Source: Streptococcus sp. CSL10205-OR2
GTDB lineage: Bacteria > Bacillota > Bacilli > Lactobacillales > Streptococcaceae
Assembly: GCF_025660655.1 (NCBI RefSeq)
Contig: NZ_JAOTIN010000015.1
Coordinates: 1-36,261, forward strand
Direction of reading: 5' to 3'
DNA length: 36,261 nt
This document shows positions 1 to 6,772 of this stretch, piece after piece. The notes under the pieces are model-generated. The model was not told the DNA's origin. It searched no databases and saw only the letters and a list, made by a program, of their open reading frames with translations. Both the position numbers and the translations under genes were made by a program. Each line of letters begins with the position of its first letter. The first letter of the stretch is position 1.

Positions 1-93
1 GGGTTTAGAAACTTTAACAACTTTAAAACAAAAATTCTCATCGCTTTGAACATTAAAAGGGAGAGAATCAATGTGATTCTCTCCCGATCTTGA
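1..93 (+). CDS. ISL3-family transposase, C-terminal 30 residues (partial)
   Basis: Reading + frame 1 gives an open frame that enters from the left edge and stops at TGA 91-93. It contains GFRNFNNFK near its start, ALNIKRER in the middle and ends in LSRS. ISL3 (IS1167/IS1193-like) transposases of streptococci end in just this way, with an FGFRNFxNFKxRI...ALNIKKER...LSR tail. The adjacent inverted repeat at 99-126 supports the call. Only the extreme C-terminus is in the window, so whether the transposase is intact is unknown. The final codons contain a perfect 12-bp stem hairpin (59-85). Confidence 0.75.
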   Translation, partial: GFRNFNNFKTKILIALNIKRERINVILSRS

Positions 94-126
94 TGAATAG
101 TCACCCACTACAGTTGACAAAGAGCC
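1..126 (+). mobile_element. Right end of an ISL3-family insertion sequence
   Basis: The segment holds the transposase tail (1-93) followed by a terminal inverted repeat. Read on the minus strand from 126, the repeat begins GGCTCTTTGTCAACTGTAGT, the terminus style of ISL3-family elements. It matches the element end starting at 36135 at 22 of 28 positions, and both elements point in the + direction. The element's left part lies outside the window. The IS boundary is placed at 126/127. ISL3 elements normally make 8-bp target duplications, and the flanking octamer 127-134 is TAGATTTT. Confidence 0.75.
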
Positions 127-160
127 TAGATTTTTTGTCTAACTTTTGGGGTGCAGTTCA
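127..160 (-). mobile_element. Possible IS3-family terminal repeat remnant
   Basis: On the minus strand from 160 the sequence starts TGAACTGCACC and continues CCAAAAGTTAGACA. The TG-initial terminus plus AAAAGTTxGACA is typical of IS3-family (IS150/IS861-like) inverted repeats. Only about 34 bp remain before the ISL3 boundary at 126/127, so this would be an IS3-family end truncated by, or interrupted by, the ISL3 element. There is no transposase sequence in the window to confirm it. The motif recognition is from memory, so this is moderate at best. Confidence 0.45.
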
Positions 161-191
161 TATTCCTTATAAGGTTTTTCTTTTTTTATCT

Positions 192-899
192 TTAACCACC
201 AAGATAAGCTTTTCTCACTTCATCAGAAGTTAGTAAGTCTTGTCCAGTACCTGAAAGAACAATTTTACCAGTTTCTAAAACATAACCTCTATCAGCAATC
301 GATAAAGCTTTGTGTGCATTTTGTTCAATCAATAAAATCGTTGTTCCTTGTTTTTGAATATCTAAAATAATATCAAAAATCTCTTGAATAAAAATTGGCG
401 CAAGACCCATAGAAGGTTCATCAAGAAGTAACAATTTCGGTTGACTCATCAATGCTCTTCCCATAGCCAACATTTGCTGCTCACCACCTGATAAAGTGGC
501 AGCATCTTGATTTTTTCTTTCTTCTAATCGAGGAAAACGTGAAAATACCTTTTTCAAATTCTTTTGATTTTCTTCTCGATTAGTTTGTAAAAAAGCTCCC
601 ATTTCAAGATTTTCTAAAACCGTTAAACCAGAAAAAACATGCCTTCCTTCTGGCACTTGAGATAAGCCAGAAGCTACAATTTTTCTTGCAGGGACTCTAT
701 GAATAGGATTGCCTAAAAAAGAAATGTCGCCTTTACTTGGTCTTACTAACCCTGAGATTGTTCGAAGAATAGAGGTCTTACCAGCACCATTTGCACCTAT
801 GAGACTAACAATTTCTCCTTCATTAACATCAAAAGAAACATCTCTTACAGCTTCAATCACACCGTAGCTAACAGATAAATTTTTAACAGTTAACATCAT
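192..899 (-). CDS. livF: Branched-chain amino acid ABC transporter ATP-binding protein LivF
   Basis: This is one of the two cytoplasmic ATPases that power the LivJHMGF importer for leucine, isoleucine and valine. The 235-residue protein has Walker A GANGAGKTS at 35-43, an LSGGEQQ signature near 136, and a Walker B that runs into DEPSMGLAP, the LivF-type version. The length is normal. The start ATG overlaps the livG stop by one base (TAATG), with a strong GGAGG about 6 nt upstream; a second ATG follows immediately. It is the last gene of the liv operon. No terminator is visible in the 30 bp between its stop and the IS remnant at 160. Confidence 0.95.
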   Translation of the reverse strand: MMLTVKNLSVSYGVIEAVRDVSFDVNEGEIVSLIGANGAGKTSILRTISGLVRPSKGDISFLGNPIHRVPARKIVASGLSQVPEGRHVFSGLTVLENLEMGAFLQTNREENQKNLKKVFSRFPRLEERKNQDAATLSGGEQQMLAMGRALMSQPKLLLLDEPSMGLAPIFIQEIFDIILDIQKQGTTILLIEQNAHKALSIADRGYVLETGKIVLSGTGQDLLTSDEVRKAYLGG

Positions 900-1663
900 T
901 ATCCCTCCTCTCCTAAATAAGCTTCAATAACGCGCTTGTTGGTCTTGATTTCTTCAGGCAAACCGTGCGCAATCAGACGTCCATATTCTAAAACATAAAT
1001 TCTCTCAGTGACTTCCATAACAAGACTCATATCATGTTCAATAAGAATAATGGTGATATTAAATTGGTCTTTCACCTGTCTAATTAAGTTTGTTAAATCT
1101 GCCGTTTCTTGTGGGTTCATCCCAGCTGCCGGTTCATCTAAGAATAAGATTTTAGGATCTGTTGCAAGAGCCCTAACAATTTCAAGGCGTCTTTGTTGAC
1201 CATAAGGAAGGTTTTTTGCCAAGTAATCACTATACTTATCTAGATCAAAAATAGCTAATAGTGATAAGGCTTTTTCTTTTAGTTCTTCTTCTTTATGATA
1301 AAACTTGGGAAGTCTTAGCAAAGAGGTTAAAAAATCTGAACTTTTGTTGTTTGCCATGCCAACTAAAACATTATCTAAGACGGTCATATCTTTAAAAAGA
1401 CGAATATTTTGAAAAGTCCTTGATAAACCTAAGGAAGCAATTTTATATGGCGTTTTCCCATTCAATTCCGTACCATCTAAAATGATACTACCCTCAGTTG
1501 GCTCGTAAACACCTGTTAAAAGATTAAACAAAGTTGTTTTACCAGCCCCGTTTGGTCCGATAAGACCAACAAGTTCTCCTTTGTTAAGTTCAATACTCAC
1601 ATTTCCAACTGCCGTTAAACCACCAAAGTTTTTGGTGACATTTTTTACTTCTAGAAGTGCCAT
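899..1663 (-). CDS. livG: Branched-chain amino acid ABC transporter ATP-binding protein LivG
   Basis: Second ATPase of the Liv importer, 254 residues. Walker A GPNGAGKTT is at 36-44, the signature is the degenerate PYGQQRRLEI form usual for LivG, and Walker B is followed by DEPAAGMNP. The long insert between Walker A and the signature (FQNIRLFKDMTVLDNV and onward) is also LivG-like. It overlaps livM by one base upstream and livF by one base downstream, so translation is probably coupled through the operon. Family knowledge says LivF and LivG form a heterodimer under LivH and LivM. Confidence 0.95.
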   Translation of the reverse strand: MALLEVKNVTKNFGGLTAVGNVSIELNKGELVGLIGPNGAGKTTLFNLLTGVYEPTEGSIILDGTELNGKTPYKIASLGLSRTFQNIRLFKDMTVLDNVLVGMANNKSSDFLTSLLRLPKFYHKEEELKEKALSLLAIFDLDKYSDYLAKNLPYGQQRRLEIVRALATDPKILFLDEPAAGMNPQETADLTNLIRQVKDQFNITIILIEHDMSLVMEVTERIYVLEYGRLIAHGLPEEIKTNKRVIEAYLGEEG

Positions 1664-2619
1664 TAGTTTTTGCCCTCCTTAAGATCCTTTTTAAACCATT
1701 TGGATAAGATTAATTCCTTTGTTCCCAAAAGCCCGCCTGGTCTAAAGACCATCACAAGTATCAATGCTAATGAGTAGATAATCATACGTAGTTCAGAAAC
1801 ATTTTGGAGAAACATGTTTAAAATACCAAGTACAAGTGCTGCAACGATTGTTCCCGTAATAGAACCGAGACCACCTAAAACAGCAATAATCAGGTATTCA
1901 ATAGATTTCATGACCGTAAAGTCTTTGGGAACAACTGTTCCAATATATCCTACATAGAGTGACCCTGCGATACTGGCAGTCATGGCTGCAATCACAAAAG
2001 TTAACACTTTGATATTTGTCGTGTTAACCCCCATTGACTCAGAAGCAATCTCATCTTCTCTGATGGCAATGACTTGGCGACCTAGAGGACTTCTTAAATA
2101 GTTTAAGACTAAAATAGTAATCAAAACGACAAAGATAAAAACAACAGGCCATGTAGTGTATTGAAGAATACCTGATAATCCTGCAGCACCATTAGTCAAT
2201 TCACCACCATTAACGATGATGATTCTGATGATTTCTGATGCTCCTAATGTTGCAATGGCTAAATAATCACCTTTTAAACGAAGGGTTGGAATACCAATAA
2301 TAAGAGCAACTACTGCTGCGATTAAAACTCCAACAAGCATAGAAATATAAAAACCAGCATAAGTAGGCATTGATTTGGTTAAAATAGCTGTAGCATAAGC
2401 ACCAATTGCCATGAATCCTGCTTGCCCAAGAGAAAATTGCCCAGAAAAACCTAATACTAAGTTAGTTCCAAGCGCCATAATCATGCTAATACCAATACCC
2501 ATCAAAATTTGAAGGTAGTAAATGCCTAGTAACCCTGTACTTGATAAAATGGCAATGAGTGCAAAAAAGACGATAACTAAGAGAGCCCAAAGAAGATTAA
2601 CTTTTAAATTCTTTTTCAT
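1663..2619 (-). CDS. livM: Branched-chain amino acid ABC transporter permease LivM
   Basis: Membrane permease subunit of the Liv importer, 318 residues, with about eight to nine hydrophobic segments. Recognisable family blocks include GTNLVLGFSGQFSLGQAGFM in the N-terminal third, GIPTLRLKGDYLAIATLG in the middle, and AVLGGLGSITGTIVAA toward the C-terminus. It starts 2 nt after the livH stop with an AAGG-rich stretch just upstream, so it is likely translated by coupling. The C-terminus is lysine-rich and cytoplasmic. Confidence 0.95.
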   Translation of the reverse strand: MKKNLKVNLLWALLVIVFFALIAILSSTGLLGIYYLQILMGIGISMIMALGTNLVLGFSGQFSLGQAGFMAIGAYATAILTKSMPTYAGFYISMLVGVLIAAVVALIIGIPTLRLKGDYLAIATLGASEIIRIIIVNGGELTNGAAGLSGILQYTTWPVVFIFVVLITILVLNYLRSPLGRQVIAIREDEIASESMGVNTTNIKVLTFVIAAMTASIAGSLYVGYIGTVVPKDFTVMKSIEYLIIAVLGGLGSITGTIVAALVLGILNMFLQNVSELRMIIYSLALILVMVFRPGGLLGTKELILSKWFKKDLKEGKN

Positions 2620-2621
2620 CC

Positions 2622-3491
2622 TTACACCTTCTCTTTCACATTTTTACCAAAAATTCCGGCTGGCTTAACCAATAAAATAATAATTAAAACAGCATAAACA
2701 ACTGCATCACGGTAGCTTGATAAGCCAAATGATACTGAAAACGTTTCTAAAAGCCCAATGACAAAACCACCAATAGCAGCACCAGGAATAATACCAATCC
2801 CACCTAAAACGGCAGCAACAAAGGCTTTAATACCAGGTGTCATCCCCATAAGTGGATCTATGGAATTATAATAAAGACCAATTAAAACACCCGCTGCACC
2901 CGCCAAGGCTGAACCTAAAGCGAAAGTAAAACTAATGGTACTATTAACATTAATTCCCATCAATTCTGCTGCATCACTATCCACAGAAACAGCGCGCATA
3001 GCTTTTCCCATTTTTGTCTTTTTAACAATAAATTGTAAAAGAATCATTAGTAATAAAGAAACCCCCAAAATAGTTAATTGCACATTAGTAATACTAATTG
3101 GACCAACGTTATATTTAACGGTTTCTAGGGCTTGTGGAAAAGCTCTTGTATTAGCTCCAAAGAGATAGACCATACCATATTCTAAGAAAAAAGAAACACC
3201 AATGGCAGTGATTAAAGCTGCAATACGTGTTGATTGACGAAGTGGTCGATAAGCTAAGAATTCTATCAATACCCCTAAAGCAGCTGTGATTAACATTGTT
3301 AAAATAAGAGCGATAAAAAAATTCATTTTGAATTGATTGATGAGATAGTAGCCTATAAAAGCTCCCATCATATACAAATCACCATGGGCAAAATTGATTA
3401 GTTTAATAATACCATAGACCATGGTATAGCCTAATGCTAATAGAGCATAAACACTACCTAAAATAAGCCCATTAACAAGTTGTTGAAGCAT
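2622..3491 (-). CDS. livH: Branched-chain amino acid ABC transporter permease LivH
   Basis: First permease subunit of the Liv importer, 289 residues and strongly hydrophobic. The N-terminal block LVNGLILGSVYALLALGYTM and the INFAHGDLYMMGAF motif are hallmarks of LivH, as is the AAVLGGIGIIPGAAIGG block. The ATG at 3491 has only a weak GGTGA-like ribosome site. An 83-bp gap carrying a 13-bp stem hairpin separates it from livJ, which may lower its expression relative to the binding protein. Confidence 0.95.
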   Translation of the reverse strand: MLQQLVNGLILGSVYALLALGYTMVYGIIKLINFAHGDLYMMGAFIGYYLINQFKMNFFIALILTMLITAALGVLIEFLAYRPLRQSTRIAALITAIGVSFFLEYGMVYLFGANTRAFPQALETVKYNVGPISITNVQLTILGVSLLLMILLQFIVKKTKMGKAMRAVSVDSDAAELMGINVNSTISFTFALGSALAGAAGVLIGLYYNSIDPLMGMTPGIKAFVAAVLGGIGIIPGAAIGGFVIGLLETFSVSFGLSSYRDAVVYAVLIIILLVKPAGIFGKNVKEKV

Positions 3492-3519
3492 GTATTCACC
3501 AAACTTTCTATAAAATAAT

Positions 3520-3553
3520 AATATCTGGAAAGACTATTGCCTTTCCAGATATT
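3520..3553 (-). terminator. livJ-livH intercistronic hairpin (attenuator or mRNA stabiliser)
   Basis: Perfect inverted repeat AATATCTGGAAAG / CTTTCCAGATATT with an 8-nt loop, lying between the livJ stop and the livH start. On the minus strand the right arm is followed by an AT-rich tail that is not a clean U-run. It is therefore more likely a partial terminator or an RNA-stabilising hairpin that makes livJ more abundant than livHMGF. Confidence 0.65.
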
Positions 3554-3574
3554 GACTGTGAAGATAAGGCAAGA

Positions 3575-4744
3575 TTACTCAGCTGAAACAACTGTAGCAG
3601 AATCTTCTTTACCATCCTTAAGACCAATCATAACAACTGATTTTACAGGGTTGTGATTTTCATCAATGGTTATAGAACCAGTAACGCCTTCAAAATCAGA
3701 TAATTTTGCAAGATTTTCGGCAATATCTTTAGATGACTTAGCACCTTCTGTTGCTTTAGCAACCATATAAACAGCGTCATAAGCTAAAGCTGCGAACATT
3801 GATGGTTCTTCGCCATATTTTGCTTTATATTTTTCGATAAAGCCAGCCGCACTATCTGAAATTTCTGAAGAGAATCCTGATAAGTAATAAACATCTGTTG
3901 TTGCTGCATCACCAGCTAATTCAACAAATTTTTCATCTCCAAAACCGTCTGGCCCAACAATGGGTTGTGTAATGCCTAAATCACGTGCTTGTTTGGTTAA
4001 AAGCCCTGTTTCATTATAATAACCTGGCATCACAATGGCATCAAAGTCTAAATCTTTAATTTCAGTTAAGGCTGCTTGGAAGTCAGTGTCTTTTGATTGG
4101 AATGTTAATTCTTTAACAACTTCACCTTTATAAGTTGCCTTAAATTCCTTAGCAATTCCTTTGGCGTAATCACTGGAATTATCATAATAAAGAACAACTT
4201 TATCAGCATTTAAGTTATCTGCTGTAAATTTGGAGATAACATTTCCTTGATAGCTATCAATAAACGTTGCACGAAAAACATACTCTTGTACACTACCATC
4301 TTCATTAACTGTTAGACTATCTTGAGTACCAGAAGGTGTCACAAGAGGAACACCAGCAGAAGTGGCATTGGGTGATGCAGCTGCCGTTGCACCAGACGTC
4401 GCTGGTCCAATAATGGCATTAACTTTGCCTTCTGTTGCTAAGTTAGTAGTTACTGAGGCAGATTCACTATTTTCAGATTTATTGTCTTTAGAAATTAATT
4501 CTACTTGCTTACCATCAATACCACCTGCGGCATTAATTTCTTCAACCGCTAATTCAGCTGCATTTTTTTGAGGCACACCATAAGCAGCCACACCGCCAGT
4601 TAACTCGAAATTAAGACCGATTTTGACAGTATCACCAATTTCATTACCCTCAGAGTTTGAGGAAGTTGTTGGCGCACTACCACAGGCAACAAGAGCCGTT
4701 GTTGTTAAGAACGTCACTGCTGCTAATAACCATTTTTTCTTCAT
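3575..4744 (-). CDS. livJ: Branched-chain amino acid-binding lipoprotein LivJ
   Basis: Extracellular substrate-binding lipoprotein that delivers branched-chain amino acids to LivHM. From the ATG at 4744 it has 389 residues: a basic n-region (MKKKW), a hydrophobic segment, and a lipobox LVAC with the modified cysteine at 21. Then comes a periplasmic-binding type 1 fold starting DTVKIGLNFELTGGVAAYG and including SKDNKSE and GPATSGAT blocks. A frame-extended start at 4807 is rejected because AAGGAG sits 7 nt before 4744 and the signal peptide begins there. It has its own promoter and is first in the operon. Confidence 0.95.
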   Translation of the reverse strand: MKKKWLLAAVTFLTTTALVACGSAPTTSSNSEGNEIGDTVKIGLNFELTGGVAAYGVPQKNAAELAVEEINAAGGIDGKQVELISKDNKSENSESASVTTNLATEGKVNAIIGPATSGATAAASPNATSAGVPLVTPSGTQDSLTVNEDGSVQEYVFRATFIDSYQGNVISKFTADNLNADKVVLYYDNSSDYAKGIAKEFKATYKGEVVKELTFQSKDTDFQAALTEIKDLDFDAIVMPGYYNETGLLTKQARDLGITQPIVGPDGFGDEKFVELAGDAATTDVYYLSGFSSEISDSAAGFIEKYKAKYGEEPSMFAALAYDAVYMVAKATEGAKSSKDIAENLAKLSDFEGVTGSITIDENHNPVKSVVMIGLKDGKEDSATVVSAE

Positions 4745-4785
4745 ATACTTTCTCCTTAATGCCATCCTATATAGATATGCTATTA

Positions 4786-4814
4786 AGAATACAGAATTAT
4801 CTGACAATTGTCAA
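4786..4814 (-). promoter_or_regulatory. livJ sigma-A promoter
   Basis: On the minus strand TTGACA (4814-4809) is followed after exactly 17 nt by TATTCT (4791-4786), 42 nt before the livJ ATG. The -35 overlaps a perfect 12-bp palindrome TGACAATTGTCA (4802-4813), which could be an operator. Confidence 0.8.
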
Positions 4815-4836
4815 GTGATATTGCTCTTTTTTACAA

Positions 4837-4851
4837 AATTTTCTGAATATT
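4837..4851. promoter_or_regulatory. CodY box upstream of livJ
   Basis: AATTTTCTGAATATT matches the CodY consensus AATTTTCWGAAAATT at 14 of 15 positions. It lies about 23 bp upstream of the livJ -35. Read on the minus strand, a weaker 11/15 copy overlaps it by 6 bp, an arrangement reported for CodY sites. CodY senses branched-chain amino acids and GTP, so control of the liv operon fits. Confidence 0.75.
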
Positions 4852-4852
4852 T

Positions 4853-5104
4853 TTATTTTTCCCATAAATTACCAACGAAATTGAAGTCAATATCTTCAAA
4901 ATAAGAAGGATAAGCTTCTTTAACAAACTTCAACTCTTTTAATTTATGCAAAACGGAATCAACTTCTTCTTGATTAACATACAAGACAAGATATCTCATT
5001 CGACGAGAATGATAAACGAAATCACCATACTTCATAATTTTTTTAGCATCTCGATTGTAGTAAAGATGCACAATAATCCCTACACGGTTAGTTTTATCAA
5101 ACAC
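4853..5104 (-). CDS. ylbG: YlbG family (DUF2129) protein
   Basis: An 83-residue cytoplasmic protein beginning MFDKTNRVGIIVHLYYNRDA, with the RRMRYLVLYVN segment typical of the YlbG/DUF2129 family. The family's function is not established. It starts with GTG at 5104, preceded by AGGAG about 9 nt upstream; no in-frame ATG fits better. It lies between clpP and livJ, as in other streptococci from memory. The -10 of its probable promoter (extended TGCTATAAT) is at 5217-5222, giving a leader of about 105 nt. Confidence 0.85.
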   Translation of the reverse strand: MFDKTNRVGIIVHLYYNRDAKKIMKYGDFVYHSRRMRYLVLYVNQEEVDSVLHKLKELKFVKEAYPSYFEDIDFNFVGNLWEK

Positions 5105-5216
5105 TTGTTATTCTCCTTTCCCTATCATTATTTTAGTTTTATTATCTGTGATTGATTTTAGCTTCATTGTATTAAAGGTTTTAACACCTCATCATTGACT
5201 TTTTTATCTATTTTAA

Positions 5217-5225
5217 ATTATAGCA
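5217..5225 (-). promoter_or_regulatory. Probable ylbG promoter, extended -10
   Basis: Minus strand TGC-TATAAT. No good -35 is seen 17 nt upstream, which is usual for extended -10 promoters. It lies downstream of the clpP terminator, so ylbG appears to be transcribed separately. Confidence 0.5.
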
Positions 5226-5286
5226 TAAAGTCTTTTTTTTAGAAATCTTAGCTTGGTTTTAAAAATAATAGCTAAATCATTAATAC

Positions 5287-5323
5287 AAAAAAAAGCAGTT
5301 TGAACAAGTTCAAACCACTTTTT
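5287..5323 (-). terminator. Rho-independent terminator after clpP
   Basis: GTTTGAAC/GTTCAAAC stem (5298-5315) followed on the minus strand by a run of Ts (complement of the As at 5287-5294). A T-run on the other side makes it potentially bidirectional. It lies 15 nt past the clpP stop. Confidence 0.85.
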
Positions 5324-5338
5324 AATAGGTATCTTTTT

Positions 5339-5929
5339 TTATTTCAATTCATTTGCTGCCATAATTTCATCAATGAAACCATAAGCTAATGTTTCTTCTG
5401 CGCTCATCCAATAATCACGTTCAGCATCTTTATGAATTTGTTTAACAGTCTTACCAGAATTATCTGCTAAGATTTTTTCTAAAGTACGACGTGTCTTCAA
5501 TAAATGTTCAGCAGCAATAGCCATATCCGTTTGTTGTGTGCCACCACCAGTACCACCCATTGGTTGGTGAATCATGTATTCAGCATGTGGTAGCATGAAA
5601 CGTTTGCCTTTAGCACCACTTGAAGCAATGACCGTTCCCATTGAAGCAGCCATCCCCATAACGATTGTTTGGACATCTGCTTTAATAAAGTTCATTGTAT
5701 CCACAATGGCTAATCCTGCTGAGACAGAACCGCCAGGTGTATTAACATAAAGATAAATATCTTTGGTACTGTCTTGGGCATCTAGGAAAAGCAATTGAGC
5801 AATGACAGAATTGGCCATATTGTCTTCAACTGGGCCTGTTAACATAATAATGCGATCTTTAAGGAGACGAGAATAAATATCATATGAGCGTTCGCCTCTA
5901 CTTGTTTGTTCAATAACTACAGGAATCAT
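5339..5929 (-). CDS. clpP: ATP-dependent Clp protease proteolytic subunit ClpP
   Basis: Serine peptidase that forms the tetradecameric barrel and works with Clp ATPases such as ClpX, ClpC and ClpE to degrade misfolded and regulatory proteins. The 196-residue protein shows the catalytic triad in family context: Ser96 in GMAASMG, His121 in YMIHQP and Asp172 in RDYWM. Length and N-terminus ([14 protein letters not shown]) are canonical. The ATG has AAGGAG at good spacing. The promoter is overlapped by a CtsR operator, so it is heat- and stress-inducible. Confidence 0.97.
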   Translation of the reverse strand: MIPVVIEQTSRGERSYDIYSRLLKDRIIMLTGPVEDNMANSVIAQLLFLDAQDSTKDIYLYVNTPGGSVSAGLAIVDTMNFIKADVQTIVMGMAASMGTVIASSGAKGKRFMLPHAEYMIHQPMGGTGGGTQQTDMAIAAEHLLKTRRTLEKILADNSGKTVKQIHKDAERDYWMSAEETLAYGFIDEIMAANELK

Positions 5930-5964
5930 TTGTCAATTTCTCCTTTATTTCTAATAATGACTTC

Positions 5965-5994
5965 ATTATACTCCTTTGGTCAAAATTGGTCAAA
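5965..5994 (-). promoter_or_regulatory. clpP promoter with CtsR operator
   Basis: The + strand reads GGTCAAA-ATT-GGTCAAA at 5978-5994, an exact match to the CtsR heptad direct repeat (RGTCAAA N3 RGTCAAA). On the minus strand the same bases supply the -35 TTGACC (5993-5988). That is followed after 17 nt by a consensus -10 TATAAT (5970-5965). The operator therefore covers the -35 and most of the spacer, so CtsR binding should block RNA polymerase. Confidence 0.92.
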
Positions 5995-6008
5995 TATTTA
6001 ACACTCAC

Positions 6009-6638
6009 TTATTTTGTACCAAATAAACGATCGCCTGCATCTCCTAAACCGGGCACAATGTAGCCATCTTCATTTAATTTTTCATCTAAAGCTGCGGCAT
6101 AAATATCAACATCAGGATGTGCTTCTTGAAGGGCTTTTACACCTTCTGGAGCAGCTACTAGACAAACAAACTTGATATTAGTAGCTCCACGCTTTTTCAG
6201 TGAATCAACACCAAGAACTGCTGAACCACCTGTTGCAAGCATTGGATCGACTAAAAGAATTTGACGTTTTGCGATATCATCAGGTAGTTTTACTAGGTAT
6301 TCAACAGGTGTTAAGGTTTCTTCATTACGGTACATACCGATGTGACCAACTTTAGCAGCAGGAACCAAACTTAATAAGCCATCAACCATACCAATACCAG
6401 CTCTCAAGATAGGAACAATCGCTAGTTTTTTACCTGTCAGTTGTTTTTGAACTGTCTTAGTGATAGGTGTTTCAATTTCAACATCCTCAAGAGGCAAATC
6501 ACGACTAACTTCATATCCCATTAGCATTGCAATTTCATTAACAAGTTCACGGAAATCTTTTGTCGATGTTGTAGTTCGTCTCAAGATAGATAACTTGTGT
6601 TCAATGAGTGGATGTGACATAACCTGAAATTTTCCCAT
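6009..6638 (-). CDS. upp: Uracil phosphoribosyltransferase
   Basis: Salvages uracil by reacting it with PRPP to give UMP. The 209-residue protein has the UPRT blocks: [22 protein letters not shown], the PRPP loop [11 protein letters not shown], and the C-terminal [18 protein letters not shown]. Length is normal. The start ATG at 6638 follows a GAAGGCGG ribosome site. It lies directly upstream of clpP but clpP has its own stress promoter. An extended -10 (TGATATAAT) at 6671-6679 probably drives it. Confidence 0.96.
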   Translation of the reverse strand: MGKFQVMSHPLIEHKLSILRRTTTSTKDFRELVNEIAMLMGYEVSRDLPLEDVEIETPITKTVQKQLTGKKLAIVPILRAGIGMVDGLLSLVPAAKVGHIGMYRNEETLTPVEYLVKLPDDIAKRQILLVDPMLATGGSAVLGVDSLKKRGATNIKFVCLVAAPEGVKALQEAHPDVDIYAAALDEKLNEDGYIVPGLGDAGDRLFGTK

Positions 6639-6670
6639 GTTAATAACCGCCTTCTTTTTTTATTCTCTCT

Positions 6671-6679
6671 ATTATATCA
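6671..6679 (-). promoter_or_regulatory. Probable upp promoter, extended -10
   Basis: Minus strand TGA-TATAAT, 32 nt before the upp ATG. The sequence 17 nt upstream is part of the murJ terminator and offers no -35, so an extended -10 promoter is the best reading. Confidence 0.55.
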
Positions 6680-6700
6680 AAAAATCCTCTAAAAGAGGAT
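6678..6700 (-). terminator. Rho-independent terminator after murJ
   Basis: Stem ATCCTCT/AGAGGAT with a 3-nt loop, followed on the minus strand by TTTTTT. It lies about 73 nt past the murJ stop and abuts the upp -10. Confidence 0.8.
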
Positions 6701-6772
6701 GATAAAAAGTGATATTTTTTTGTTCTTATAGGATAAACCAATATCAAATAAAGTATGACTTTGTTCGAAAAA

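Noticed and set aside
161..180. CCTTATAAGG palindrome after livF as the liv operon terminator
   Set aside because: On the transcribed minus strand it is followed by AATATGAACTG, not by a T-run; the T-rich flank is on the wrong side.
2733..2750. A catabolite-response-element-like sequence (CTGAAAACGTTTCTA) inside livH
   Set aside because: It mismatches the conserved CA end, lies deep in coding sequence, and no promoter is near.
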